64,000 bases of DNA from Laetiporus sulphureus 93-53 (lineage: Eukaryota > Basidiomycota > Agaricomycetes > Polyporales > Laetiporaceae). This document shows, piece by piece, positions 63,801-64,000 of the stretch (position 1 is its first letter; each line of letters begins with the position of its first letter). Under the pieces are notes generated by a model. It was not told the origin of the DNA and made no database searches. It saw only the letters and a list, made by a program, of their open reading frames with translations. A program made the translations under genes and the position numbers. The stretch covers positions 1-64,000 of the forward strand of contig NW_024468516.1 of the NCBI RefSeq assembly GCF_001632365.1, written 5' to 3'.

Positions 63801-64000
63801 CTGACCCCAACGGTAGCGTGGTTCGATGTATGATCCTCGGACCCATTTCTTTGGATACCCAGGCCCGGATTCGATGTGCGTCCGCCTTCATCGCGTCCAC
63901 AAACAATGAGGTCCATGACCGATCCCAATAACTCCCGTAGAATATAGGCCTCCTTACGAAGATACCCGAGCACGCCAAACATGCCAGCAACAGTTTGGAG
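60841..64000 (-). CDS. trs120: TRAPPII subunit Trs120 (TRAPPC9), partial at right edge
   Basis: Subunit of the TRAPPII complex, the exchange factor for Rab11-type Ypt31/32 at the trans-Golgi. The 5' end lies beyond the window. Visible minus-strand exons: 63541-64000 (continues), 63302-63488, 63111-63249, 62959-63056, 62471-62899, 62153-62410, 61666-62097, 61428-61614, 60841-61368, for about 905 residues. Hallmarks are AGMFGVLGYLRKEAYILREL, PVAQFSLSSLKMLHPVMS-type, NPLFVGVKDPFLYNPRK, SVLVQNERFEAVVTLRNPFVFDLQLES (residue blocks from adjacent exons), and repeated beta-sandwich modules to the C-terminal GQLTAVVEDDFT. Introns are 51-60 nt and all phases agree. Several exons were fixed by the conserved phrasing across joins. 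Confidence 0.9.

Overview
The window is nuclear DNA of a filamentous basidiomycete, most likely an Agaricomycete. The evidence is dense genes split by many short introns (mostly 45-65 nt, GT(G/A)nG donors, CTNAC-like branch sites) and protein variants of fungal housekeeping families. A more exact placement, such as Polyporales, would be a guess. I rebuilt exon chains by hand by requiring GT/GC-AG borders, phase continuity and family conservation. Twenty genes have supported models (about 150 introns); one more is a damaged fragment.

Region 1 (1 to about 11.7 kb) looks accessory. It holds a broken SAP-like gene that stops exactly at a pair of 164-bp direct repeats carrying tRNA-like motifs, a minisatellite, a perfect hairpin, an F-box gene, a 12-exon MFS transporter and an orphan single-pass membrane protein with an in-frame TAA that is either removed by a very short intron or is a lesion. 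Long empty stretches separate these genes.

Region 2 (11.7 to 64 kb) is compact and conserved. In order: Cdc25 phosphatase (+), cap guanine-N7 methyltransferase Abd1 (-), USP7/Ubp15 deubiquitinase (+), Sec66/Sec71 translocon subunit (-), mitochondrial citrate synthase (+), an unknown protein with a Pro/Gln/Gly repeat tail (-), PP2A B56 subunit Rts1 (+), GT15 mannosyltransferase (+), PI 4-kinase Pik1 (-), OST3/OST6 (+), Sec16 (-), Puf3-like PUF protein (-), kinesin-1 (-), Elf1 (-), kinesin-5 (+), Vps55 (+) and TRAPPII subunit Trs120 (-, runs off the right edge). Seven of the fourteen genes between 24 and 64 kb act in secretion or membrane traffic (Sec66, GT15, Pik1, OST3/6, Sec16, Vps55, Trs120). 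Several neighbours are divergent and share short promoters (Pik1/OST3 180 bp, Elf1/kinesin-5 173 bp, unknown/Rts1 311 bp, Sec66/citrate synthase 530 bp).

I found no clearly new multi-gene system. The observations most worth checking are in gene structure and in proteins of unknown function: four probable GC-AG introns, coding micro-exons of 7, 8, 10 and 11 nt, frame-neutral introns without stops, a decoy splice donor in the Sec66 gene, two uncharacterised basidiomycete-type proteins, and the repeat element that interrupts a gene at the left.
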